From NCBI GenBank assembly GCA_029891345.1, contig CM056994.1, positions 221,134,491 to 221,198,490 of the forward strand: a stretch of DNA of 64,000 bases, given 5' to 3'. Positions 47,339 to 61,300 of the stretch are shown in pieces. How positions within the stretch are numbered: position 1 is the stretch's first letter; each line of letters starts with the position of its first letter. Position numbers and translations under genes: made by a program. Origin of the DNA: Dryococelus australis (taxonomy: Eukaryota; Arthropoda; Insecta; Phasmatodea; Phasmatidae). A model generated the notes under the pieces. That model ran no database searches, was not told the origin of the DNA, and saw only the letters and a program-made list of their open reading frames with translations.

Positions 47339-48094
47339 TGTAAATGATTGTGTTCAATTCCAAGATGATATTAATGCAATTTATAAGTGGTGTAACGTAA
47401 ATGCAACGGATCTAAATTGAGATAAAATAGTTCAAATAACTTTTACTAGGAAAACAAATTTAATTAATTATAAGTATAATATAAACAGTATTGTTATTAA
47501 AAAAGTTAATTTTGTTCATGATCTTGGGGTCATCCTAGACTCTAAGCTACTATTTCATCATCACATAGATCATATAATTAGTAATATAAGTAGGACTCCA
47601 GGATTAGTTAAATTTGGAGTTGTGACTTAATTAATGTAATGTTAAGGCTAATGGAGGTGCTTTTAAACTCTGTCTAAGCCAGTTAGGGATTTTGATCTGT
47701 ATTACCAGAATGACAGGGGTCTCAGGACAAAATCTCTTGTTTTTTCTGAAAATTTAATTGGCACTAATTTTTCATTAATTTGCTTATCTGTGACATGGTT
47801 TAACAAGTTGAGTATTAATTCACATTATATTCCAGACTGTTATACTATCTTCCGTAATGATTGTGATCCCAAGTTAACTAACTTAAATAGAGGTGATAGT
47901 GTGCTAATAGCGGTAAACCCAAACTTCTTTTCTCAGTTTGAACAAAAATTTGATTTTTCGTGTAAAATTTCAGAATCTATTTGGATCGAAATCACTAGTA
48001 ATAGTTACACTAAACGTTTATTTGGAAATATGTATCTTCCTCCTCAAATATATCCGTTGATGACTTTAATAACCTCTTTAAGCTTTTAAATCAG
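47339..48094 (+). mobile_element. LINE fragment D, rearranged
   Basis: Starts right after the ATT tail of copy C with an RT post-catalytic segment (NVNDCVQFQDDINAIYKWCN, LGVILDSKLLFHHHID; 47339-47620). It then switches to the ORF1/ORF2 boundary and endonuclease start (47625-48094), including an open frame from 47790 with NRGDSVLIAV and GNMYLPPQIY. The second part is nearly identical to copy A (minus strand, about 3690-3250). The element order is thus reversed relative to a normal LINE, so this is a composite of two truncated pieces. Confidence 0.8.
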
Positions 48095-49580
48095 AAATTA
48101 TGTCAAGTCATCAGCTAACGGGCGGCGCCGGGTAGCGTCTTCTGGTGGCTGGAGCTAGGTAGGGGGTGCCATCCCTCGGCATGCTCTGGAACTACTTGCC
48201 CCTCGACCACTCGGCCGGTGGCTCATTTTGCTTCGGAGGGGAAGGCGGGGGGGGGGGGTTTGCAGTGATGTATGACAGCAGCAAACAGTACAAAATGATG
48301 TCTGTAATAGCACCTGTAACAAGGGGCATATCCTGTAGGCACTCTGGTAGCTGTAGTACTGGTTCGGACCCCGTCTAGGGCGACAAGGAGGTATGCACTG
48401 AAGAGGTGAAGTCCCCCCACAGTTGCAATGTAGACTCATCTAGGCGAAGAAAATATTTTGTCTTTTTGGCGGTGATGTTGAACTGTCACCTCACTAGATG
48501 GCTGGTAGCATCTCTGTAGCTTTCACTCTTCTGTGTGCTGGGCTCTGCGATGCAGTGGCGCATGCCACCGAGTCACTTTAAGTGGTGGATGAAGTAGCGC
48601 TATCTCTCTCTAGTGTGCACAGCTGGTGGCAGGTTGGCTGGGCAAACAACCGGATAATGGCATCTTCTCATCCCTGAGGATTGTAGATATGTTGAGAGAT
48701 AATGTCCTGGTATTGGATGCGGTGCACACTCCCTTCTTCCTTAATTGTGCTGCTCTATAAGTATCAGCTGAAGGCTGTGGTTACGTAGTACTGGAATCAT
48801 TTTACAGATCACAACCTGTGGGGAAAGAAAATAAATGACACAATCGGCACATATAAAATAATTGAACACTTTGGAGTATTGCAATGCCTTACTCATGAGA
48901 GACAAGTTGGTAGCTGGTTTCTACCTGCCGTGGTGCTGAGGGTGAGGAATAAGTGATACTGCCTGAAGCCTTCCTAAACATGTCGCATAGCAAGTAGTAG
49001 TTACACGTGACAAACAGCTAAGGGGTTTGTCACCGCTAAGCCTTCCGTTTCCTAGGCCGGCTGTAACTACGTAATATACAACATGAGTACATACACTGAA
49101 AATAAATTAAGCTAACACATTGTCATATGGACCACATACATTAAATGAAAAAAAACATAATAAACCCTCAATGACAAGTAAGCACTGTGAATATTTACAA
49201 CAATATTACTGAAAATTATTTACAAAATTTTAATTTTTTGTTCGTTTCTGAGAGTCCTTGGTTTGATTCAGGCATGGGCCTGTTCACACCGGCTTCTTAG
49301 AAATGGGAAGTGTCTTTACAATGGTCTTATGATGATGTCTCTGCATCAAATTATATAAACTGTTATCGTGGCACTAATATCATCCTTGGATGCCGTAAAA
49401 CTAGTTTGACATAGCATAATGTCACTGGTCTGCTACTAGGGTTTGTTTACATGATTTGTTATGTCTATTTCACTTTTCACTGGCATGTAGCAGGTATTTA
49501 CGGCTGCTGATGAGAACTGCCTTTACATGAGTAGTTGGTGCTATTTTATATGCGTTCTAAAAGTTTTCTGTTTGCTGGTT
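48095..49580. other. No gene recognised; 3' flank of the minus-strand gypsy fossil
   Basis: GC-rich to about 48800 (with a G run at 48247-48259), then more AT-rich. It lies downstream of the fossil's coding part and may contain its 3' LTR, but I could not define ends. Confidence 0.4.
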
Positions 49581-49889
49581 TATTATACTAATAATAGCAA
49601 TTTATGGCTGTACAAACAAACTGCAATTTTACATCTGTTAAACTGTCCATTGAATACTTCACTACTCACTGCATCTGTGGTCGAATCTGCGCTGGTTGGC
49701 CCTGCTTTCTCATGGCAGTGTGTAGGTGATTCAACTAAGTGAACCGGGTCGTGGGACTCCAGGGTGATTCTCTGTACTGACCAGGCTGTGATGCGCTGCA
49801 GCAGGCACAGGCAGGTTGCATTCTGGTCAGCTGGTGCTGGGTTCTCGTCCCTGGCAGTGGCTAGTTGGGGGCCACCAGGCACACGGAGA

Positions 49890-51005
49890 TGATCAGAGGC
49901 CCTCTCCTCCTAGAGGGGTGACTGCTGGGTGGCCGTCAAAGGCCAAGGTTCTTCGCACACCTCGGCTTCCTCTGCACGGCTGGGCTCATCCTCCGTTCGG
50001 AAAGGTGGGTTCTGGTTGTATCGGCCCTAACGTCTCCTGACACTGCGACCTGGTGATTGACAGTGTCATCTGGGCAGGACGTGGCCATAGCTGCCTTCCT
50101 AGGCAGGGACTCTTGGTGTTCCTTTATGTCCTCAATACTGCAGGGCTCATCCTCTCATCTGGTAAGATGGGTCCCAGGGACCTCAGCGCCATCTGGCATT
50201 GGGGTGGGGTCGATCGCATTTTCCTGGCAAGGAATGGTCGTGATGGCCGGCCAAGACCGAGGCTCTTTGGGCACCTCGGCCTCGTCAGCTACTGGGCTCA
50301 TACTCCCGTTCGGGCTGTTGAATCCTGGTGTCAGCCCCAGCATCTCCTGATGCCTGGACCTGGTGATGGGCCGCATCATCAGGGCAGTACGCAGCCGGTG
50401 CTGTCGGCTGAGGCAGAGACTCCTGGTGTCCACTAACCTCACCGGCACTAATGGGCTCATCCTCCCATTTGGAAGGATGGATCCAGGTGATGGTGGCCTC
50501 GGTGCCATCCGGCGTTGGGACTGAGGGTCAATCACGTCTCCCTGGATGGGAGTAGTCTGGGTGGCTGGTCGAGGCAGAGGCTCTTTGGGGTCCTCAGTCT
50601 CAGTGGCGCGGCTGCTGGGATCATCCTCCCGTTCGGGCTGGTGATCTGTTGGATGGGCCTCGGTGCCTCCTGGCACAGAGATCTGGTGGGTGGCTGTTAG
50701 GTCCGGGCTGGACGCAGCCAGCTCTACTGTTTGGGTTAGGGACTCTGGGATCTCCCTAACCTCCTTGGCACTGGCGGGCTCGTCCTCTCTTTTGGAAGCG
50801 TGGGTCCTGGCTTCGATCCTGACGTCATCTGATGTCGAGACCTCTGCCTCTTCAACTTGGAGGAACGGGGGGTTGCTTCCTCCTGATCTGGAGGCAAAGC
50901 TGCTGTGATGTCTACGGTGTCGTCCGACATTGTAGCCTCTGGGTTGACTAGGCCCTCCAGGGCTGGAGTGAGCTGGGTGGCCGATTGAGGTAGAGGCTCT
51001 TGATG
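49890..51005 (-). repeat. Degenerate ~160-bp tandem repeat, about 7 units
   Basis: The plus-strand motif GGGCTCATCCTCCCGTTCGG (with variants) starts at 49982, 50143, 50294, 50453, 50617 and 50775: spacings of 151-164 bp, about 53 codons. On the minus strand the units read as Pro/Glu/Ser-rich repeats with MSP, EVPKEP and ATTTP-like blocks. The array follows the integrase C-terminus of the gypsy fossil in the same orientation. Confidence 0.85.
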
Positions 51006-53264
51006 CTCCTCTACCACATCTGCGTGGCTTCATTTGGCCCGTTCCGGGATCAAGCTAGGTGGCAGAGGTCTACGTAGGGCTCGCAGTTCAGTGGACTTTG
51101 CCATGAAGTCTACATCGTCACAAGTGACATCCAGCCATGTCTGGCGGCGGCTTAGCATAGGAAGCTGGGGGTCTGTGTCGAGGGCAGGGTTCTGACGAAG
51201 GCAGCTCCTCGACGCACAGGGAAGTCTACCCATACTGGGGTAGCTTGCTGGCTCACCCTTTTGGCGTCGAACCTGACCTCCAGTTCCTGGGGTGGAGTTG
51301 ACTTGATGGCAGCAGTTGTTATGGGTTCTGGATCATCTCTTCTCTCTTCTTTGGGGGCGACCTCAGATTCTTGGGTGTGGGCTTCTTGTTTGGGAGCTTC
51401 TCCAGGGAAGGGGGTTATCTGTCCCCTGGTCACCTTCCGGATGCGCCCTCTCACATCTTCAGTCCAGTACACATTCTCTTGTCGGCTCACTATTTTGTAT
51501 GGTCCCTGCCACTTCTTGGCCAGGCTAACGCTGTACTGGCAGCTGGTTTTACTCAGTAGGTGGCTGCGGAGGAGGACTGCTTCCCCCGTGTTGAAACTCT
51601 GCGTACTTGTGCAGGGCTGTGTGTATTTCTTCTCGTTATAGTGGCTGTACTTCACTGGCTTTGGTCGTCCGGGCTAGGGCGGTCAGGTGTATGTCTTCAG
51701 GCGCTTCTTGAATAGAACCCCATCAAGTTGTCCGCCAGCTTTACCCAGGCTGTGTGCAATTGACGGGGCATGGAGTAGGCTTTGTCCCAGCAGCACACCT
51801 TGCAGCTGTTGACATACTAGCGGACGTCACAGCTTATTCCGTCCCAGATATAGCATGTTCCAATATCTTGCAGCGTCTCCTTTATACCAGGGTGTCCGGT
51901 CTGCGGATGGTCGTGATGATGGTGGCAGAGGTCCGCCCTCAAGTTCTTGGGTATCCAGATCCACCGTAGTGCCCCAAGTTGACCGCTCCGGAATGAGGTA
52001 ATGTCGTCTCTGAGTTCAAACTGCTGGAGGTGCTGCTGGAGGAGTCTCTGAATGTTGGGGTCTTGTTTCTGGTTATAGGTGATTGGTTTTTGCTTAGCTG
52101 AAGCTGCAATAGTCGGAAGTGCTCCTAGGGGCTGCGACTAGGTACTGGAGGGGGGGTCATTGTCTCCTACTCTTTCTCCTTGTCTCCTCTGTTGAGATCT
52201 GGCTGGCGTGACAGGGCGTCTGGCAATTCGTTCATCTTGCTCAGGCAGTACTGTACTTCAGAATCAAACTTGGTAAGGAACATCTCCCATCACCTGAACT
52301 TGGAATTCTGAGACTCACGTATCCATTGGAGGGCTTTGCTGTCCATCCATAGAATAAAGTGCTTCCCTTTGAGGTGGTACCTGTACTTCTTCACCGCCCA
52401 GACTATGGTGAGGCACTCTTGTTCATTGATGTGGTACCGTTGTTCGGTGGCGTTAAGCCTTGTGCTGTCGTTGGTGATAACATGTGGTCATCCAGCGGTA
52501 TCCTCCTGGTATAGGACGGTTTCCTAGACCGTTCTGGTAGGTGTCTTGTTTGTAGTATGAGGGTGCTCTCCCCCTGCAGTTGGTGTAGCTGTGTGATATT
52601 CTGGAAACTTTTCTTCAGGTTGTGAAAGGTTTCGCAGTGTTCCGGTCCCCACCACCAACGTGTCTCCTTTTCCAGCAGGGGGTGAAGGGGGGGCCATCTG
52701 ACTGGTGATGTCAGGTATGAAATCATGCAGCCAGTTGCATAGCCCAATGAAGCAGCGTAACTGCTTCTTAGTGGTGGAGTCTTCATCCTCTTCAATGGCA
52801 CGTATGGGCGATGCTTGAGGGTAATTTCCTTCGGGTGAAACCACGTGCCCTAAGTAGTGTATTGACGGTTTGTCGAAGTGGCTCTTTGAAGTTGTTCCAG
52901 GACTCTCTGGAGGTGCCCACAGTGTTCTTCCCAAGACTTGGAGAGTATATATTTACATTGTCTTAAGTACACAAAGCCAAACTGTCCTATGGAGCACTTG
53001 AGCACTTCGGATGACTTGAGCCTCTGGAATGTTGCTGGTGCGTTCTTCAGCCCGAATGGCATGACTTAGAACTGAAGGGTTTCGCCCTCTAGTGTGGGTG
53101 AACACCATGTACTTGCGGCTGTCATGGTGGACTGCAATCTGCCAGTACCCAGACTGCATGTCAAGGGTACTGATGATTTAAGCTTCCCCTATGTTCTGCA
53201 AGATGTGCATCAAGTTAATTGCGGGCGGTGCTATTGGGTGTGTCACATCATTTAGATTGTTATA

Positions 53265-54022
53265 CTGTATTTACTCGTGTATAGGGTGCCCTTTTTTTTT
53301 TTTTTCAAAATAAAGAAGAAAAATTCTGGGGTGCGTGCTATACACGGGAAAAAAAAAGAGGAAGAGGGAGTGGTAGCCATAAATTGTCCGGAGATGTTGA
53401 GAGAAGTGGACGGACTGTCTGTTGTCTCATCTCGTGCTCTTACCCCACTCCTCTCCCTTCTCTCTCAGTGACCCTTCAGTTATGTGTAGGTCGAAACCCC
53501 TCTTCCCCCCCCCCCCAACTAATGGCTTCTTGTCATGTGTAAACCAGAGCTGCCATGTTTTTATGGCCCCCACTCCCTTGTAATAACACCCAGATGTTGC
53601 TGGTCGATAATTCCGCCATCCCTCTTTGTTACCCTGGCAGAGGCTAGCAAGCTATGATCAGGAAAAGGGCAGGGGAGGAAGGGACTAGGAGACCCTTTTT
53701 TTTAAAAGAAAGGTAGTGTGACATTCTAGCATGGCAAAAAAAGAGAGCCGGTCACTGCTGAAAGGAGAAAAAAGAAAACCGATGCTGGAAATGTTGAGTA
53801 GTAGGAGCATGAGGTTTTTTTTCCTCTTTGCACCCAAGTTATTTAATGAATGTATTTTCCAAAGATATCACAATCACCACGCATTAATGTAAAAAAAGAA
53901 TAATTTGTTCCATACTTGCTAACAGGGTGCTACAAATTTTTTGGTGCAATTTAATTTAAAAAAAAAAAATCCTGGAACTTGTTGCAAAAATCATGGTGCG
54001 TGCTATACACAAGTAAATACGA
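53265..54022. mobile_element. TA-flanked TIR element, 758 bp, inserted in the gypsy RT
   Basis: Left end CTGTATTTACTCGTGTATAG; right end in complement TCGTATTTACTTGTGTATAG. TA at 53263-53264 and 54023-54024. GTGCGTGCTATACAC occurs just inside both ends. The interior is non-coding with poly(T) and poly(A) runs. Gypsy RT sequence continues on both sides, so the insertion is younger than the fossil. Confidence 0.85.
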
Positions 54023-54330
54023 TAATTAATGCAGAAGCGCAGGTGGCCATCTTTCTTCGGTACCAATAACATACTCTAATTATAATGTGAGTCTGATGGT
54101 TCCACTATCTCCTGCTCTTTCATTTCTTGTATTTGCATCATTATTAAGTGTTGCCTCCGGGCAGACCCTCAATATGGGCAATTGTAGTGGTCTAGATCGC
54201 TTTCTGTTTGCTCTGTGTCTGGCATAGCTGCCCTTCCTGTCCAAAGATGCTGGTGTGATCGTCCAAGATCTGTCTTAATTCAGCGAATTCTGGTTCAATT
54301 AGCTCATGGTTTGTTTGAAGTAGTTTACTT

Positions 54331-55149
54331 CTGCCTTTACTTAAAGCTTCGTTTTCACGAGATAAATTTCTGAATTTTTTTTGCCAATTATAACCAATGC
54401 TTGCTACAATTTAATATTTATTGAGAGTTTATTATTGTCTAATATTTTATTTTGTTAATGAATCATTTTCGCTATAGAGTTCGCCCTAACAGTTAGGGAT
54501 GAAACTATTTATCTGCATTCTGTAATATCAAGTTATAAAAGGAAAACTGTTTTATTGGTAAATCAACATTTAAAACTTTTCAATGAAGTTCATGGTTTTT
54601 GTAATTTTGTCTTGAGCAAAATGTCATTTTAGTCAGTATTAAGTAGCGGTCCTCGCTGGGCACCTCGTGGCAAGACTAAAATTAGAGCTTGATCTGTTTG
54701 CTTGATGGCCCTGGTGTGGCTTTGAAAATGACTTGAAACATCCCCTCGTGATATCCAACATGCTTTAACTGCTATCGGCGCCAGATCATCCCATCATGGG
54801 TTACTTTCCGACATTTCAGGCCAACAAAATTTACTTTGTTTCATAGTTATAAATTTGTGCATTTGTTGTTAACAGGCATTCGGGAACTTTTGAAACATGA
54901 ACACTTAATTATTTACAGTTGAACTTTCAAGTTTAAAACAGTTTCAAACTTTCGCCAATCACTTGAAAATACAAGCTCCAGAGAAGAAGGAAGGGGGGAA
55001 AGAAAAAAAGTATCTTTAAACTGACTTTGTAGGCCATCCATCTTCTTTCTTGTCCAATTGTAACGAACTTTATAATGTACCGAGTAATATTGAGATAATT
55101 AATTAAGGGGATCCCCAAGTAGTGATTTATCAAAGAAACTTATATTTTG
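54331..55149. other. No gene seen (AT-rich)
   Basis: AT-rich spacer between the gypsy fossil and the inverted repeat at 55150. Protease or gag sequence of the fossil might have been expected here but is not recognisable. Confidence 0.5.
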
Positions 55150-55378
55150 TGTTAACCTTTTAAATGTACTTTTTTTAGCTCAAGACACACATTAAATAAT
55201 TTTACCTCTTTTGACATACCTTGAACAACAAATTGTAATAGATGTAGGAGATCTTACAAGTTCGGCCATGTTGTTTCATTCCTTGTTGCACATTATGTGT
55301 AATTTTAGTGTGCACACTCGTAACCACAAAGGTCCATTGTTGTGATGACTTGTGCCTGTGCTGGGGAACATTTTGAAA
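55150..55378 (-). repeat. Left arm of a ~230-bp inverted repeat flanking the errantivirus-like fossil
   Basis: Read in complement, this matches 63716-63945 over about 230 bp with scattered differences (for example GTTACGAGTGTGCACACTAA and TTGTTGTTCAAGGTATGTCA in both). Confidence 0.9.
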
Positions 55379-56334
55379 TTGAGGGTTTTGATATAGCCCC
55401 GTATCTGCACCCTGGCACATGGTACAAGAAGTAGTAGTAGTATCGCTGGTGGTTTGTTACAGTGTACACAAGTGTGCATGCTTTTTGCATGTTGTACGCT
55501 TTGTTTGCTTTCTCCTTTGTGCTGAGGCCTGTGATCTGTACAGTGAGCCTGGGACGTGGACATGCACACACGGTAGGTCCACTTTGTGGTTACGTTTATT
55601 TGTTTCCTTTTGTGTGCCCTACTCAAATGTTTGCTATAGTTTGTAAGTTTTTTTTATCAATTGACTCGTGTGATATATATATAATATTTTTTTTTTTCAT
55701 GTTTTGTTTAACTTTGTGTATCATAATGTTGTCCATTGCCCCTGAGTATTTACTGAAGAACAAAATCCGTTATAAGTGTTCAATACGAGGGGTCCAACCC
55801 CCTGAGGGAACAGTTATGACATGCAGGAGTTCACTGCGTGCAGCCATCAACACTGACACCCCTTTAAGTTTTGATACTATGTCTGTCCTGGATGTTGAAA
55901 AGGAGTATGCTGTGTGTACTTTTAAAATAGTATCCCTTCACGAGATTTTTGAGAATCTAGATGATGATCCCAGCCATGTAAAGTACATTTGTTTTATAAA
56001 TAGAATCACACACCTCAAAGGTAGAACACACAATTTGTTTACTGCCTGCTCTGAGCAGCTTACAGACATACAAACTCAGTCCTAGAAAAATGTTTTGGCT
56101 CAGACGCAAGGATTGTTTGAAGGCGTTTGTAACCTGGAAACAAATAAGTCCCAAAAACACCATACTAATGTACAAGTAGCCACTATTGGGGAACAGTTTG
56201 ATACCCTCTCACTTAGCACTTCATCCACCCCATTTCTTTTTCCACACCTGCTCAAGACAGCCTGGTTACTTTCCCTTTTACCTTGTAACAGGTTACTGTC
56301 CTGTTCTTGTTGTAGTCCTCAGTAAACACCAATG

Positions 56335-57290
<956 letters not shown>

Positions 57291-58349
57291 ACCTCTCAAG
57301 CCGTTACCCATGCTGGTACCATCCTTCTTCCTGCAAACATCCCTGTCACATCATCCACTACTGTATTAATTTCCTTTTCGCAACAACTCCCTTCATGTCA
57401 TCCGCAGCAGCACTGACTTCTCTATCGTTGGCAACCTCACCTTTTGGCAGAATCACCCATCCCCTGGAGCGCATGCTCCGTGATTTCCCTTCCACCGATG
57501 GTTTGCAAGTGCAAAAGTTTTTTAGTTCCTGAAAGCAATTGTTAAATTACAACAGAGCGAAACTGTACCTGAATCACAACTCCTGGGAATAATTTACCCT
57601 TTCACTCAGGATCCCTTAAACTAGAGGACTATACATGCCATCTCACATCACTTCAGTTTTGATCAGTACCATGCCGACATCCTCCATTATTTCATCCCTT
57701 CTAGGCTAATGTCACAGTTACAATTTAGAATGTTCAACAGACTTCAAGAATTCAATGAATCTCTGCTTATTTATGTCAGCAGCATTAAGGAGGCTACTGT
57801 TATTTTATATCTGTCTTTGTCCGAGTGTGACAGTGTCAACACTATTCTGGATGATTTGGAGCCTCAGGAACGGTCACGTCTTGTATTTATGGGCAAACCC
57901 AATTTATTCGCAGAGCTGGATCGTATTTGCATTCATTCCCAAAACATTTGGTATGCCGATGAGAAGCGAGATAAATTTTTAGCTCCTAGTAGTTACCCGA
58001 GAAAGTCAGAGTCTGTTCCTGACAAGAAAATTAGAACACACAACTCAAGTGTTAATGTATTGGCTACTAGTAAAGTCAAGTAAAGTACCCAATCACAATG
58101 CCAACATAGTAAAAACTTCAGGTGCAGACACACGAGAATGTTTCTATTGTAAAGAAACAGGGCACCTCATTTCCAAGTGCCCTAAACTATTAGAAAAAAG
58201 ACGTCCCACCGGGACGAAAAGTGAGCTTTCCTTCCCGCTACTCTGGCAATTTTGCCAACTCACAACTGTATGATCACCAACTCCAGTCAGGTAACCTTTG
58301 TCACCATTTCCAGCACCTTTTTGACCCATATGGCACTTGTGAATCAAAA

Positions 58350-61300
58350 AATCATTATAATACTTTTCAGGTGAATTTCCCTAATGTTGTTGGAGTACAG
58401 AAAGTTGCCATACCTCATGTTGAAGTGAACCTGGCACCTTTGAGAGTTAATGCAGTGGTAGATTCTGGATCTACCCCACTACTTTTGCTGAACTTTTTAA
58501 GCAATTGAAATAGTTAAATCTAATTAACGTCATTAAACCATGTGAGGTTCAGTGTTACACCGCTTCTAGTGAAGCACTACCCATTTCGTGTTGTGCAACC
58601 TTTAAGTTTGAAAATTGGGCATTTCACATGGATGTATAATTGTTTAGTTTCAAAAAAATTAGGTTTACCTTTCATTTTAGGAGCAAATTTTATGGCATCC
58701 TCTGGACTCATTTTAGATATGCAGGAGCAACACATTTTCTTCAGGTTTTCCTCCACTGAGAAAATTCCTTTTGCTAACTCTAATCAGAATCAGTCCCTTT
58801 CATCTGAAATTAGCACTGAGTCCAAACCAACCGAAGATCCTTTTGCACATTTAGAGCCTCAACAACTTTGTGCTATTCTAAATGTTTGTCAGGGATTTCC
58901 CAAAGTACTTACTTCCGAATTAGGCCTTACTGACCTACTTGAATATGAACTCAAACTGGTGGACAAGGATTATATCACTAGCCATCCTTATAGGTTAGCC
59001 CCTCCCAAAATTGAAATCTTGAGAGAACAGGTTCAGGAATTAATTGATAAAGGCGCAATTGAGCCCTCTAACCTCACAGTATGCTAGCCCTGCTTTTCTG
59101 GTTCCAAAACCGAACAATAAATAGAGAATGGTCATTGATTACAGTAAACTTAACAAAAAAATTGAAATAGAGTCTGTCCTACTTCCTGACCATTCGGCAT
59201 TCAATTGATTTGGTAAAGCAAAATTTTTCACCACAATTGATCTTAATGCAGCCTACTACCAAATTGCATTGTCTAAAGAATCCAAACCAGTATCAAGTTT
59301 TTGTGTTCCTTGGAATTTGTATCAGTTCACCCGCTTACATTTTGGATTGGGCACTGGTGCCCAAGTGCTTACGCGTCTTTTGGATAAATATTTTATGATA
59401 TAAAATTTAAGTATGTTTACAACTATTTAGATGACCTAGTGATATATTCTTAGTAATTTGAACAACATCTAGATCATTTAAAGGAAGTCCTATCATGTTT
59501 GCAAAAGGCAGGTCTAACAGTTAACCCTGGTAAAGTCAAGTTTGCTGTCCAAGAAATTTCATTTTTAGGGCATAAAATTTCTTCTCAAGGAGTTTCAACA
59601 GAACCCGAGCGGACTAGATGTATAAGAGAATTTCAATCGCCCCAGGATGTTAAGGGCATTGCCCATTTTATCGGTATGGTACAGTTTTTTGGAAAGTTCA
59701 TCCTTAATTTAGCAGAGAAAGCCGCACCACTTAATTGACTACGTAAGAAATCAGTTCCTTTTGTATGGGGTGAGGAACAACAAAAAGCTTTTGATATCCT
59801 CAAATAAGATGTTATGAACCCTCCTGTTCTTCGGATGCCCGACTTCTCGAGGGAATTCATTTTGCAAACCGATGCTTCCAGTTTGATAGTGGGAGCAGTT
59901 CTACGTCAAGAATTTGATGGGGTTAGGCAACCCATTTCCTTTGCGTCCCACACACTCATGCCCCAGGAGCGAAAGTCATCTATTTATGAATTGGAATGTT
60001 TAGCTGTAGTTTTTGGCGTTGATAAACTTCTGCAGTATCTAGAGCATGCAGAGTTTCTCCTGGAGACCGATAACCAAGTCTTTTCATGCCTTTTGGCTCA
60101 TCCTCGACAACTGAGCAAAATTGGCAGTTGGGTCATTCACATTTCATCCCTAAAATTCAGAGTACAGCACATTAGAGGATCACAAAATGTAGTTGCTGAT
60201 GCTCTTTCTCGTATGTTTGGTGATTCATAAAAAAGTAGAGAAACCCCAATTCTTCCAAATTGTAATGTCTTAGCAGATTTCCCTTTGGCTTTCACTAGCG
60301 TCAAAGAACATCAGGAAAAGGATCAGGATCTGAAATAAATTATTATAAAGTTAAAAGCAGTTATTGAACATAAACCTCATTCTGTCCAAAGGTCTTTTGT
60401 GTTGCAAATCCCGCGATAATCTGTATTGCCTAGTTATCTAAGACCCATGGTTTTTGAGTATTTTCATTCATCACCCCTTGGTGCCCATTTAGGGACACGC
60501 AAAACAATACAGGCTATTCGAAAACATTTTATTTGGAAAGGCATGGATGCTGAAATGTTAGAACGCATTAGGTGTTATGAATTGTGTGTCTTGAGTAAAC
60601 CAGCTCAAAACACACATCTGAGTCTTCTTTCTTTGACATTGCCGAGAAACCTATGCAAAAGCTGTTTATTGATTTCGATGACCCTTTCCCCAGAAGCAAG
60701 TTCGGCAATAACATGTTAGTTTGTGTTGATGCATTTTCCAAATTTGTTTGGTTAATCCCCATAAGGAAAACTGATGCCGCATCAACTGTTCGAGTCCAAA
60801 CCCGCATTTTCCAAAATTTTGGTGTTCCTACTTCAATCGTACGTAATAACGATTTTCAATTCACCTGAAAGATTTTTTGTGACATGTGTTTTTCATTTGG
60901 CATCCAACACATCTCCCTGTCTCCGTACAACCCACCTCCTTCGCATGCGGAGCGTTTCAATCGAAACCTCCGTTCGGCCCTCATAGCCTTCCATGCGACG
61001 GATCATTCTAGTTGGGACAAAAATATTACTTGGTGCAAATGGCCTTTAATTTCGCAAAGCATGAGTCACATAAAGATAGTCTATTTAATCTTGTCTTAAC
61101 CTATTTGCCAAATAATTCTTTGTGTAATCTGTTGGTTGTGAATGATCTGTTACCGGATGATCCCAAGGACATCCGTCAAACCTGGGCAGCAGCCCTTAAG
61201 AATCTTATATGTGTTCACTTCAAAAGTAGTCTGAAATATAATAAGAACCGGACTGACAATACATTCCGTGTTGGTGATTTAGTCTTATGCAAAGCTCACC

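Larger units (their letters stand above)
49583..54330 (-). mobile_element. Gypsy-class LTR retroelement fossil (RT, RNase H, integrase, repeat tail)
   Basis: Reading leftward: RT N-terminal part (about 54300-54025, FAELRQILDDH), RT (53230-52850, DMQSGYWQIAVHHDSRKYM), an RT-RNase H connection (HYLGHVVSPEG, LRCFIGLCNWLHDFIPDI), RNase H (about 52440-52170, WMDSKALQWIRE), an integrase zinc-binding part (about 51900-51790), and an integrase C-terminus with a GPY/F module (51655-51400, KKWQGPYKIVSRQ). A proline/glutamate-rich repeat tail follows. Gag and protease are not seen and the integrase core is mostly absent. Broken in about ten or more places; clear LTRs not found. The element at 53265-54022 is inserted in the RT. 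Confidence 0.8.

Noticed and set aside
50053-50436. Plus-strand frames across the ~160-bp repeats
   Set aside because: Shadow frames of the minus-strand repeat array attached to the integrase.
55462-55725. N-terminal hydrophobic extension of the gag frame
   Set aside because: The conserved Gag-like sequence begins near 55726. The upstream part is low-complexity leader that happens to be open.
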